64,000 bases of DNA from Pseudomonas sp. S31 (GTDB taxonomy: Bacteria; Pseudomonadota; Gammaproteobacteria; Pseudomonadales; Pseudomonadaceae): assembly GCF_016648105.1 (NCBI RefSeq), contig NZ_JACVVE010000005.1, forward strand, positions 62,001 through 126,000, in the 5' to 3' direction. Positions within the stretch are counted from its first letter, which is position 1, and each line of letters begins with the position of its first letter. The translations under genes were made by a program, and so were the position numbers. Below the pieces are notes generated by a model. It had not been told where the DNA came from, did no database searches, and saw nothing but the letters and a program-made list of their open reading frames with translations. Shown here piece by piece: positions 36,019 through 44,254 of the stretch.

Positions 36019-36680
36019 TAGATCTGAAGTGCAAACTTAAGATTTACGTCAGGCGAGCGCGCGGCGTCGAACTTATACCCTTTGATTACAAGGTTATAAT
36101 GAGATGCTAGTAGTTCTTTAGCCGCAACAGCATCTTTACGCTCTAAACAGCCAACAAGCTCGGCATGCTCATTACGCAGTTTGCAGTAGTCAAAACCTAC
36201 CCGGTATAGAGCATTGATCAATGCTTCCCGCCGGCGCAGCTGCGCATGAATCTGATCGATTGTGTTATTACCCAGAAAGGAAATCAGCAACGAGTGAAAT
36301 CCTCGGCCTAGCTTGTCTCCTTCATCAGCAAGCCCGCATTGGTGCGCGGTGTGCTCTTTATGCGTATGGACACGCAGCTCGTCGAGCTGCTGACTTGTAA
36401 TGCATTGGATGAGCTGATCGATGACACCACTCTCTAGCACAAGCAGCATTTGATAAAGCTCAAAGGCATCATCGAAGGTTGGGCACCAAACGCTGGTCGA
36501 GCGCTTAGGCGAAATTTCGACAAGCTTGTCCTGGGATAGGCGGATCAACGCTTGGCGCACAACGGTGCGGCTTACGTTAAAAAGCTCAGCGATCTCACGC
36601 TCGTTCAGCTTTGTCCCTGGGGGCAGTCGGCGGTGATAAATGGCGTCTGAAATAGCGGCGACAATTGTCTGGGTCAGCAT
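36018..36680 (-). CDS. GntR family regulator, FadR/FCD subfamily
   Basis: A 220-aa protein with an N-terminal winged helix (LPPGTKLNEREIAELFNVSRTVVRQALIRLSQDKLVEISPKRSTSV) and a C-terminal all-helical FCD effector domain. Histidines that usually bind a metal in FCD domains are visible in FHSLLISF, RNEHAELV and LASHYNLV. It lies between ndmA and ndmB within the demethylase locus and is divergent from ndmB. The CTGGTATACCAG palindromes upstream of ndmA, ndmB and ndmC fit its DNA-binding class, so it is the best candidate local regulator. The effector may be caffeine or another methylxanthine. Confidence 0.85.
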   Translation of the reverse strand: MLTQTIVAAISDAIYHRRLPPGTKLNEREIAELFNVSRTVVRQALIRLSQDKLVEISPKRSTSVWCPTFDDAFELYQMLLVLESGVIDQLIQCITSQQLDELRVHTHKEHTAHQCGLADEGDKLGRGFHSLLISFLGNNTIDQIHAQLRRREALINALYRVGFDYCKLRNEHAELVGCLERKDAVAAKELLASHYNLVIKGYKFDAARSPDVNLKFALQI

Positions 36681-36801
36681 GATCTACCTTAGCCCTCTCG
36701 TTCGTTGGGCGTGCACGGGTTGCGAACATAGCACCAAAATGTAACACGACACCAACTGTGTCACCGTTTGAAACACGCACCGTACACAAAAATAGAGCGA
36801 A

Positions 36802-36811
36802 CTGTATACAG
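36802..36811. promoter_or_regulatory. Related GTATAC palindrome upstream of the gntR gene
   Basis: CTGTATACAG is a perfect 10-base palindrome related to CTGGTATACCAG, about 120 bases upstream of the gntR start. It may be a weak autoregulatory site. Confidence 0.35.
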
Positions 36812-36987
36812 ATTGGTGAGTGATTTCTGACCTTTAGGTCAGAAAAATGCATGATTAAACAATAGGATAACAGAGTAAGCACACCTCCGATGGATCGATC
36901 TGGCACGGAAACTGCTCTGTTTTTGGCTCAACCACGTACCTGCAAGCGGATACAAAAAAAACTATCCGTCGTGAAAAACTGGCTAAA

Positions 36988-36999
36988 CTGGTATACCAG
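36988..36999. promoter_or_regulatory. Shared ndm operator candidate upstream of ndmB
   Basis: CTGGTATACCAG, a perfect 12-base palindrome 81 bases before ndmB. It is identical to the site upstream of ndmC and one base different from the ndmA site. Confidence 0.7.
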
Positions 37000-37079
37000 A
37001 TAGGCGATCTGGGAAGCCTGACAGGTTTTTTGGCACACAAAAATAACATTGGCAATCGCTAGCCCTGAGGACTCCACAC

Positions 37080-38147
37080 GTGAACCAACAACTCAAGCCT
37101 CTCTTGGACGACAAAACCTACCTCCGTCACTTCTGGCATCCCGTATGCACCCTGAACGAGTTCGAGCGTGCTAACCCTAGCGGGCATGGCCCTATGGGCG
37201 TTACCTTGCTGGGAGAACGGTTGGTGATCGCCAGGCTGAACTCGAATATTGTTGCTGCGGCTGACCGATGTGCACATAGATCGGCCCAGCTATCTATAGG
37301 GCGAGTCTGTAGCCATGCTGGGACAGATTATTTGGAGTGCCCTTATCACGGCTGGCGTTATGATCAAGAGGGCGCTTGTAAGCTCATTCCTGCTTGCCCA
37401 GATAAGAGTATTTCTCCTCGTGCCAAAATATCTTCCTACGATTGTGAAGTAAGATACGGCATTGTCTGGGTTCGACTAGACAATAGCTTTGACTGTACTC
37501 AGATTCCCTATCTGAGTGACTACGAAAACCCTGATATGCAAGTGATAGTTGCTGATTCTTACATTTGGAATACTGTTGCTGAGCGACGTTGGGAGAACTT
37601 TACAGACTTTTCCCATTTTGCGTTTGTTCATCCAGGTACTCTGTACGATCCATTTTTCGCTAGTCATCCTACGGTATATGTAAACCGGGTTGGTGGGGAA
37701 ATGCAGTTCAATCTCGCGCCACCCCGAGAAATGAAAGGTATTCCCCCTGAAGCGCCTATGGGGGATTTCACCTACCGCTGCACCATGCCTTATTCCGTAA
37801 ATCTCGAAATCAAATTGTGGAAAGACGACTCGCGTTTCATCTTGTGGACTACCGCCAGCCCGGTTGATGCCACAACCTGCCGCAATTTCATGATCATAGT
37901 TCGTGAGAAAGACAATCAGCCAGATCACATGCACCTGGCTTTCCAGAAGCGGGTGCTGGATGAGGATCAGCCGGTAATTGAGTCTCAATGGCCGCTGGAG
38001 ATTCAAACGTCTGAGGTCTCTGTGGCTACTGATAAGGTTTCTATCCAGTTCCGCAAATGGCATAAGGAATTGTCTGTTGCTGCAGTTGAAGGGCGTGAAG
38101 CGTTTCGCAGCTCGGTTTTGACAACGGTGATTGAAGAAGAGCAGTAA
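37080..38147 (+). CDS. ndmB: Methylxanthine N3-demethylase NdmB (Rieske oxygenase)
   Basis: A 355-aa Rieske oxygenase, the length of NdmB of P. putida CBB5. Rieske ligands are C64-x-H66 (RCAHRS) and C87-x2-H90 (CPYHGW). The non-haem iron motif is NFTDFSHFAFVH. NdmB removes the N3 methyl of theobromine to give 7-methylxanthine plus formaldehyde. It starts at GTG 37080 after a GAGGA site. Overall sequence is clearly homologous to NdmA (33482), and the two are encoded on opposite strands around the porin and regulator genes. The CTGGTATACCAG site lies 81 bases upstream. N3 specificity is assigned by similarity to the CBB5 enzyme as I remember it. Confidence 0.92.
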   Translation: MNQQLKPLLDDKTYLRHFWHPVCTLNEFERANPSGHGPMGVTLLGERLVIARLNSNIVAAADRCAHRSAQLSIGRVCSHAGTDYLECPYHGWRYDQEGACKLIPACPDKSISPRAKISSYDCEVRYGIVWVRLDNSFDCTQIPYLSDYENPDMQVIVADSYIWNTVAERRWENFTDFSHFAFVHPGTLYDPFFASHPTVYVNRVGGEMQFNLAPPREMKGIPPEAPMGDFTYRCTMPYSVNLEIKLWKDDSRFILWTTASPVDATTCRNFMIIVREKDNQPDHMHLAFQKRVLDEDQPVIESQWPLEIQTSEVSVATDKVSIQFRKWHKELSVAAVEGREAFRSSVLTTVIEEEQ

Positions 38148-38160
38148 TACAAAGTCTTAC

Positions 38161-38183
38161 GTGTCGCGCCTATGGTGCGACAC
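38161..38183 (+). terminator. Weak terminator-like hairpin after ndmB
   Basis: GTGTCGC and GCGACAC arms flank a nine-base loop 13 bases after ndmB, followed by TTTCCTC. It may attenuate read-through into the permease gene. Confidence 0.45.
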
Positions 38184-38238
38184 TTTCCTCGTGCATAGGC
38201 AGAAGCCAGAACGCGAGACATTATAATTACTAGCTTGG

Positions 38239-39591
38239 GTGATGCTCATGCAATCTCTTGCCCTGCGGAAAAAAACAAACGTTTATAAGGTCATGTTCAT
38301 GGGGTGGCAACATGTGCTTGTGATGTATGCAGGTGCTGTCGCTGTACCGCTGATTTTGGGCGCGGCACTTAAGTTGCCTAAAGACCAAGTGGCCTTCTTG
38401 ATTAATGCTGATCTATTCGCGTGCGGTATTGCAACGCTGATTCAGTGCATCGGGTTTGGGAATGTTGGCATCCGACTACCTGTAATGATGGGTGTTACCT
38501 TTACAGCTATCGGGCCCTTGGTTGCAATTGGTACCGATCCCCAGGCAGGTCTGCTGCAAATCTTTGGGGCGACCATAGCTGCCGGTCTATTTGGGTTCCT
38601 GGTAGCACCCTTTATTGGAAAATTAATCCGATTTTTTCCACCTGTTGTGACAGGAACGGAGATCTTAGCTGTAGGTTTGTCGCTGATGGTGGTGGCGGCC
38701 AGTTGGTCTGCGGGTGGATATGGGAATCCAGATTTCGGAAATCCTTTATACTTGTCGATAGCTGCTGCAGTCTTAGTAGCAATTTTAATCATTGTTAGAT
38801 TCGCTAGAGGGTTCTTATCCAACATTTCGATTCTACTTGGTATGATGTTCGGCTTTCTTTTGGCCCTAAGTGCTGGACAGATCGATTTTAGCGACGTAAG
38901 TCGGGCTCCATGGTTCGGGATCGTTGTGCCTTTCCACTTCGGTGTCCCGCAGTTTAGCCTGTGGCCTATTGTTGCAATGTGCATCGTTATGTTGGTCACA
39001 TTTATCGAATCTACCGGCATGTTCCTGGCGCTAGGAGAGGTCGTCGATAAGCCGGTAGGGGAAAAGGAACTCGTTAGGGGCTTCAGAGCAGATGGTGTTG
39101 GTACAATGCTGGGGGGTGTATTTAATACATTTCCCTACACCTCATATGCTCAGAACATTGGCTTAATCAGTATAACTGGCGTGAAAAGCAGGTGGGTGTG
39201 TGCCCTGGCTGGACTATTTTTAGTGCTTCTGGCGCTGTTTCCTAAGGTTGCGATGATAATTGCATCCATTCCGCCGTACGTACTCGGGGGTGCAGGTTTA
39301 GTAATGTTTGGCATGGTAGCTGCTAGTGGTATAAAGGTTCTTTCGCGGGTTAGCTTCGCTGATAATAAAAACCTATATGTTGTAGCAATCAGTGTGGCGA
39401 TAGGAATGATTCCTGTGGTTTCGCCCCAGTTCTTTGCCAAGCTGCCTAAAGATATGGCTCCCATTCTTGAAAGCCCAGTGCTTCTGACAGCCATCTGCGC
39501 TGTTGTTTTGAATGTCTTCTTCAATGGTTTCGGTAGTGCGGAGGAGACAAAGAACTCACTGTTAACTGCTGCGAAAGAAGCTGAAGTTTGA
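38239..39591 (+). CDS. Nucleobase:cation symporter-2 (xanthine/uric acid permease family)
   Basis: A 450-aa membrane protein with about 12-14 hydrophobic segments. The NCS2 signatures are present: a QH motif early (MGWQHVLVMYAG), GVTFTAIGPL, and ESTGMFLALGEVVDKP followed by RGFRADGVGTMLGGVFNTFPYTSYAQNIGL. The start is uncertain: GTG 38239, ATG 38242 and ATG 38248 are all in frame. It most probably imports methylxanthines or a demethylated purine. Caffeine-degrading P. putida strains carry a similar permease next to ndm genes. It is followed by a TIM-barrel gene 29 bases on. Confidence 0.88.
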   Translation: MMLMQSLALRKKTNVYKVMFMGWQHVLVMYAGAVAVPLILGAALKLPKDQVAFLINADLFACGIATLIQCIGFGNVGIRLPVMMGVTFTAIGPLVAIGTDPQAGLLQIFGATIAAGLFGFLVAPFIGKLIRFFPPVVTGTEILAVGLSLMVVAASWSAGGYGNPDFGNPLYLSIAAAVLVAILIIVRFARGFLSNISILLGMMFGFLLALSAGQIDFSDVSRAPWFGIVVPFHFGVPQFSLWPIVAMCIVMLVTFIESTGMFLALGEVVDKPVGEKELVRGFRADGVGTMLGGVFNTFPYTSYAQNIGLISITGVKSRWVCALAGLFLVLLALFPKVAMIIASIPPYVLGGAGLVMFGMVAASGIKVLSRVSFADNKNLYVVAISVAIGMIPVVSPQFFAKLPKDMAPILESPVLLTAICAVVLNVFFNGFGSAEETKNSLLTAAKEAEV

Positions 39592-39620
39592 TTTCACACC
39601 AACCCTAAGAGAGAAGAATA

Positions 39621-40706
39621 ATGAAAAAGATGTTCTTGCTTGGCTGTGCAGGTCGTGGGGTTCAACCTTCGTCCATTCATAAGCCTGTATCTGACAAAGA
39701 GCTTCCAATCATGGAGCAGTTCCGGCTCCAGAAGGAGTCGGGGCTCTGGGACTTCGTAGATCGGATTCCAGTGGGTACTTCTGAATTAGACGAGTATATT
39801 AAAGCAAGCCAGACTTACTCGCTGCCAGTCTACAGCGGTAGCTGGACGTATACCTTGGGTGCAGATGAGCAACGAATCCGCGAGAATATTGATCAGACAA
39901 TCGCAGTTGGAGCGAAATATCATAATTTGATGGTCTGGGCGAAACACGCAGATGGGCATTATATTACTGATGAAGAGGTAGCGATCTCTTATCTGAATGC
40001 GTATGAATACGCTGAAAAAAGAGGAGTAATCATTACTTTTGAGAATCATGTCGATATGTGGTCTGAAGACCCGCGGCGAGTCGCAAAAGTTGCGGACATG
40101 GTCGAGCGTCATGGAATACCATTCAATATCTGTATGGACTATAGCCATTGCATTTTTAAGGTTGAGAATGAGGTGGAGATCGCCGTTGCCCAGTTACGCG
40201 GTGATCAGGAGGGTACCCGTAGACTTGATCCATTTAATGACGACAGCTACGCGGACGAATGGCTTGCTCGTAATACTGTGCATTGGGCACAAGTGCGGCC
40301 AGCAGCGCCAAATGGGCCACGTAACTGGTGGGCAGGTGAAACTGGCCCATGGGATGGCCTAGGCTATGATCGACCAGGTCGCTCAATCCAATACCCGTTC
40401 AGCAATCCAAAATCAGGCGAATGGCACACAGATTTTTGGCACGCTCATAAACTTGCTCCAACCAAAGAGTTGATTCGGAAAGTCATAGATAGCTATATTG
40501 CCGAGGAAAACTCTAGTCTCCGTTTGATGACTGTCGACAATATCAACCTTGCGGCTTACGGCACTGGCTGGAAGTACGATATGTATGCTGACAGCTGCTT
40601 AGTCGCTCAGTTTGTTCGAGAGCTCTATGCGGAGCGCATGGCTATCCACCTTGCCAAAAACGAACAGGGTAACGATTTCGTAAACCAATATCGGAGTCAG
40701 GTTTGA
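39621..40706 (+). CDS. Xylose-isomerase-like TIM-barrel protein (sugar phosphate isomerase/epimerase family)
   Basis: A 361-aa protein of the AP-endonuclease-2/sugar isomerase superfamily. Candidate metal ligands include E and H in GVIITFENHVDMW and D-x-S-H in ICMDYSHCIF, with a later HKLAPTKELI and VDNINL stretch. The reaction cannot be read off. It directly follows the purine permease on the same strand and precedes ndmC by 150 bases, so it is part of the methylxanthine locus. It may act on a downstream purine or sugar-like product, or be a passenger. Confidence 0.7.
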   Translation: MKKMFLLGCAGRGVQPSSIHKPVSDKELPIMEQFRLQKESGLWDFVDRIPVGTSELDEYIKASQTYSLPVYSGSWTYTLGADEQRIRENIDQTIAVGAKYHNLMVWAKHADGHYITDEEVAISYLNAYEYAEKRGVIITFENHVDMWSEDPRRVAKVADMVERHGIPFNICMDYSHCIFKVENEVEIAVAQLRGDQEGTRRLDPFNDDSYADEWLARNTVHWAQVRPAAPNGPRNWWAGETGPWDGLGYDRPGRSIQYPFSNPKSGEWHTDFWHAHKLAPTKELIRKVIDSYIAEENSSLRLMTVDNINLAAYGTGWKYDMYADSCLVAQFVRELYAERMAIHLAKNEQGNDFVNQYRSQV

Positions 40707-40813
40707 TAACCCCCTTGTATTTTGCCAAGGGCGAAATCATCACTGTTTAGTCTACTTGCTCGGGAATTGTAGAGATCCTGGATCTCGTTTCCAGTCAATT
40801 CTCGAGCTATAAC

Positions 40814-40825
40814 CTGGTATACCAG
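40814..40825. promoter_or_regulatory. Shared ndm operator candidate upstream of ndmC
   Basis: CTGGTATACCAG, identical to the ndmB site, ending 31 bases before ndmC. The close spacing fits a repressor site over the promoter of the ndmCDE operon. Confidence 0.7.
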
Positions 40826-40856
40826 ATGAGCAATGTGAAAAACCAAAGGTGCCAAA

Positions 40857-41711
40857 ATGTCTTCCGATGAAGTAATCTTTAATGATTGGCATCCAGTCGC
40901 TGCTTTGGATGATGTGGCACTGGAAAAGCGCTACCGTTGCCGATTGCTCGGGCGAACTGTCAGCTACGTAAAAAGCGTTGAGGGTGTGAACGCCTTATGG
41001 GAGCAAAGTGCAGAATCCGTGTCCCGCATCCACGCCAGGGAAATTTATGGAGTTCTCTGGTTGTCATTTGCCGAGCAGCCCACGGAAATGTTTGACATTC
41101 CGGAATTCAACGAGGCGGATCGCCGTATTGTTAGTGCGGGTTCTGTACGTGTCAATGTTTCCGGTCTGCGTGCCATCGAGAATTTTCTGGATATGGCGCA
41201 CTTCCCATTTGTGCATACCGATATTCTGGGAGCTGAGCCGTTGACCGAGGTTGAACCTTACAAGGTTCACCACGATGAAGAGAAAGATGAGATATTCGCG
41301 ACAGAATGTCGATTTCCTCAGCCCAAGGGTTCTGCTACAGCGGTAGAGCCTATTGACATGCAGTACATTTACAGAGTTACTCGGCCATATTCAGCAATTC
41401 TCTATAAAACTTGTCCCCCACAGCCGGATCGTTGGGATGCTTTGGGGCTCTTTATCCAGCCTGTCGATGAAGATTGGTGCATAGCTCACACCATCATGTG
41501 TTACGTCGATGAGGTTAACTCGGATCAGCAGCTTCGACACTTCCAACAAACGATTTTTGGCCAAGACCTGATGATCCTGATTAACCAGGTACCCAAGCGT
41601 CTCCCTTTGGCTGCTAGTCGGGAAAGTCCAGTTCGCGCTGACGTTTTAGCGACCGCTTATCGTCGATGGATGCGTGAGAAAGGCGTGCAGTACGGAACCC
41701 TGCGGGACTGA
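40857..41711 (+). CDS. ndmC: Methylxanthine N7-demethylase catalytic subunit NdmC (no Rieske domain)
   Basis: A 284-aa protein equivalent to the catalytic half of a Rieske oxygenase. The non-haem iron motif is kept (ENFLDMAHFPFVH: D112, H115, H120), but no CxH...CxxH Rieske centre is present; the N-terminal domain is vestigial. This is the feature of NdmC in P. putida CBB5, which forms a complex with NdmD and NdmE and takes electrons from the Rieske centre of NdmD. It converts 7-methylxanthine to xanthine plus formaldehyde. AAAGGTG precedes ATG 40857. It heads the tight ndmCDE operon. Confidence 0.92.
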   Translation: MSSDEVIFNDWHPVAALDDVALEKRYRCRLLGRTVSYVKSVEGVNALWEQSAESVSRIHAREIYGVLWLSFAEQPTEMFDIPEFNEADRRIVSAGSVRVNVSGLRAIENFLDMAHFPFVHTDILGAEPLTEVEPYKVHHDEEKDEIFATECRFPQPKGSATAVEPIDMQYIYRVTRPYSAILYKTCPPQPDRWDALGLFIQPVDEDWCIAHTIMCYVDEVNSDQQLRHFQQTIFGQDLMILINQVPKRLPLAASRESPVRADVLATAYRRWMREKGVQYGTLRD

Positions 41712-41741
41712 ATAACAAGAATCAATAAAGAGGTAAGCGCC

Positions 41742-43508
41742 GTGAATAAAATTGACTTGAACCAGTGGTTCCCCATCGCTACTCCTGAAGATCTACCCAT
41801 GCGTCACGTGTATCATGCGACACTCTTGGGACAAGAGATGGCGGTTTGGCGAGACGACAACGGAAATATCAACGTTTGGGAAAACCGTTGTCCTCACCGG
41901 GGCCTTCGACTGACTTTGGGAGCAAATACTGGCACCGAAGTCCGCTGCCAGTATCACGGTTGGACTTATGAAACTGGTACAGGTGGGTGTACATTTGTTC
42001 CAGCTCATCGAGATGCCACTGAGCCAAGCAAAGCTCGTGTGAATACATTTCCTGCGCGCGAGAAGCATGGGCTGGTTTGGACGTCATTAGGCCAGCCTGA
42101 GGGAGAGCCAATCTCCATCCTCGATGATGCGCAATTGGTCAATGCTGTAAAAACTAATCTTCACACTACCGTTATTGGCTCCGACAGTGATTATCTGATC
42201 AGTGTCTTGCGAGCTAACTTGTCAGCATTCGCTGATGTTTTTGGTGTGACTGATGTCGATGATTTGCATCTCAAAACCATGCATCACGACCGAGCGATAA
42301 TCGTCACGAAGGTTGGCGCGCTTGCAATCCACCTCTATCTGCAACGGGCAACCGTCACCAAGACTCTCGTTCATGCTCAAGCATTAACAGCAGGTCGTTC
42401 AGGTTATGAGCTCCAGAAGAATTTCGCATTCGCTATGAGCGCGATCCGTCGACTATCAGAGGCGACGACTTCGGATTTGATTCACATCAATGATATTAGT
42501 GATCAGACTGTCGACAACGTTGAGTTAGTGACAGAAAATCTTACTAAAGCACCACCTGCCGAATATATTTGCGAAGTCGTAACCCGATCGCAGGAAACGA
42601 GTGACATCTGCTCGTATTGGCTCAAACCTATTGGGCATCCGTTACCCACGTTCACTGCTGGTATGCACATCAGCATCACCACGCCTGAAGGATGTATCCG
42701 GCAGTACTCATTGGTGAATGCACCTTGGGAGCAAGAATCTTTCATCATTGGCATTAAAAAAGAACTACAGTCGCGTGGTGGTTCGAAGTCGATGCATGAA
42801 CAGGTAAAGGTCGGTACCCAGTTGAAGGTAACGCTGCCTCGTAATGGCTTCCCTTTCGTAGAGACGGGTAAGCGTCCTATCCTTGTGGCGGGCGGCATTG
42901 GTATTACTCCAATCCTCTGTATGGCTCAAGCGCTCGATGAGCAAGGTACGCCATTTGAGATCCATTATTTCGCCCGAGGTGAAGAGTACGTACCTTTCCT
43001 GGAGCGACTGAACGCATTGGGCGAGAATTTGAACCTGCACTTTGGTCTTGGGCCTGAGGAGACCAAAGAAAAACTTGCTGATATCATGTGGGAGCATGAG
43101 CCTCATAGCATTGATATCTACACTTGTGGCCCGCAACCTATGATAGAAACTGTGTCGTCGGTGGCAATTGCCCATGGTGTAAGTGAAGAATCAATTAGAT
43201 TCGAGTTCTTCAGTAAGAAGAATGACGCTCCTGTTTCAGGCGAAGAGTACGAAGTTGAGTTGAGTAAGTCTGGTCAAAGTTTCATTGTGCCTGCTGGCTC
43301 GACGCTGCTACAGGCGTGCTTGGAAAATAACGTGCAGATTGAGGCTTCTTGCGAGCAGGGTGTCTGCGGCACCTGCATAACTGCGGTTCTTTCTGGCGAT
43401 CTCGAACACCACGATACCTATCTTTCCAAAAAAGAAAGGGAAAGTGGCAAGTGGATAATGCCGTGTGTTTCGCGCTGCAAATCCAAGAAAATTGTTCTCG
43501 ACCTGTGA
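41742..43508 (+). CDS. ndmD: Rieske-type reductase NdmD for the N-demethylases
   Basis: A 588-aa multidomain reductase. Residues 1-105 form a Rieske domain (C50-x-H52 and C69-x2-H72). Residues 110-265 are a linker region without clear function. Next come an FAD-binding ferredoxin-reductase domain (RQYSLVNAP) and a NAD-binding domain (VAGGIGITPIL, YTCGPQPM). The C-terminus is a plant-type [2Fe-2S] ferredoxin (ASCEQGVCGTC and a final Cys in MPCVSRC). This architecture and length match NdmD, which passes electrons from NADH to NdmA, NdmB and NdmC. The extra N-terminal Rieske centre supplies the one that NdmC lacks. Confidence 0.94.
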   Translation: MNKIDLNQWFPIATPEDLPMRHVYHATLLGQEMAVWRDDNGNINVWENRCPHRGLRLTLGANTGTEVRCQYHGWTYETGTGGCTFVPAHRDATEPSKARVNTFPAREKHGLVWTSLGQPEGEPISILDDAQLVNAVKTNLHTTVIGSDSDYLISVLRANLSAFADVFGVTDVDDLHLKTMHHDRAIIVTKVGALAIHLYLQRATVTKTLVHAQALTAGRSGYELQKNFAFAMSAIRRLSEATTSDLIHINDISDQTVDNVELVTENLTKAPPAEYICEVVTRSQETSDICSYWLKPIGHPLPTFTAGMHISITTPEGCIRQYSLVNAPWEQESFIIGIKKELQSRGGSKSMHEQVKVGTQLKVTLPRNGFPFVETGKRPILVAGGIGITPILCMAQALDEQGTPFEIHYFARGEEYVPFLERLNALGENLNLHFGLGPEETKEKLADIMWEHEPHSIDIYTCGPQPMIETVSSVAIAHGVSEESIRFEFFSKKNDAPVSGEEYEVELSKSGQSFIVPAGSTLLQACLENNVQIEASCEQGVCGTCITAVLSGDLEHHDTYLSKKERESGKWIMPCVSRCKSKKIVLDL

Positions 43509-43518
43509 GGCCTCAATC

Positions 43519-44187
43519 GTGATCACACTCTATGACTATGAGCTTTCCGGAAACTGCTACAAGGTGAGACTTTTTTTGTCGATCCTCAAGCTGGAGTACA
43601 AGATTGAACCGGTGGAATTTTATCCTTCCCGTGAGCATAAGTCGGAGAAATTTCTCAAAATAAATCCACTTGGCCAACTTCCGGCGCTTACTGACGGTGA
43701 TTTAGTCCTGCGTGATGCCCAAGCTATCTTGGTTTATTTAGCTACTCAATATGACAAGACTGGATACTGGTACCCGATCGCTCGCTCTGATCTCATGGCC
43801 GAGGTGCAAATGTGGATCGCCTTTGCTGACAGTCTAACCAGCACTATTTCAGCAGCTCGACTTCATGATCTTTTTTTCTTCGAGTTCGATGTTCAGTCCT
43901 GCCGCGATCGCGCTCATCAACTGCTCAAAATTTTAGATGAACATCTCTGGTTCCGCGATCTGAAGGGGCTACAGTACATCTGCAGTTCGTTGCATCCGAC
44001 GATTGCCGATATCGCATGCTTTCCTTATATCGTATTGGCTGATGAGGGGGGGGTATCACTTGAGGACTACCCGGCGATCCGTCGCTGGGTAGATCGTGTC
44101 AAGCGTCTTCCAGGGTTCACTGTTATGTCAGGTGTCTTCCCCACCTCGTCAGCATCTGAAAGCTCAGAGAAGCGAGTCAGCGCTTAG
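43519..44187 (+). CDS. ndmE: Glutathione S-transferase-like protein NdmE
   Basis: A 222-aa protein from GTG 43519 (preceded by GAGG), 10 bases after ndmD. The N-terminal thioredoxin-like GST domain (ITLYDYELSGNCYKVRLFLSIL, INPLGQLPALTDGDLVLRDAQAILVYL) is followed by the helical C-terminal domain (LHPTIADIACFPYIVLA). In P. putida CBB5, NdmE is needed as a structural partner of the NdmC-NdmD complex for N7-demethylation. The operon order C-D-E supports the same role here. A terminator-like hairpin follows. Confidence 0.9.
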   Translation: MITLYDYELSGNCYKVRLFLSILKLEYKIEPVEFYPSREHKSEKFLKINPLGQLPALTDGDLVLRDAQAILVYLATQYDKTGYWYPIARSDLMAEVQMWIAFADSLTSTISAARLHDLFFFEFDVQSCRDRAHQLLKILDEHLWFRDLKGLQYICSSLHPTIADIACFPYIVLADEGGVSLEDYPAIRRWVDRVKRLPGFTVMSGVFPTSSASESSEKRVSA

Positions 44188-44195
44188 CCTAAAGG

Positions 44196-44222
44196 GTGTT
44201 TGAGAATTCTACTCAGACACCC
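44196..44222 (+). terminator. Terminator-like hairpin after ndmE
   Basis: GGGTGTTTGAG and CTCAGACACCC pair over 11 bases with one mismatch/G-U and a loop of about 5-6 bases. No long T-run follows. Confidence 0.55.
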
Positions 44223-44254
44223 GACTTTACTCATTAACTACTAATAGGACTACG

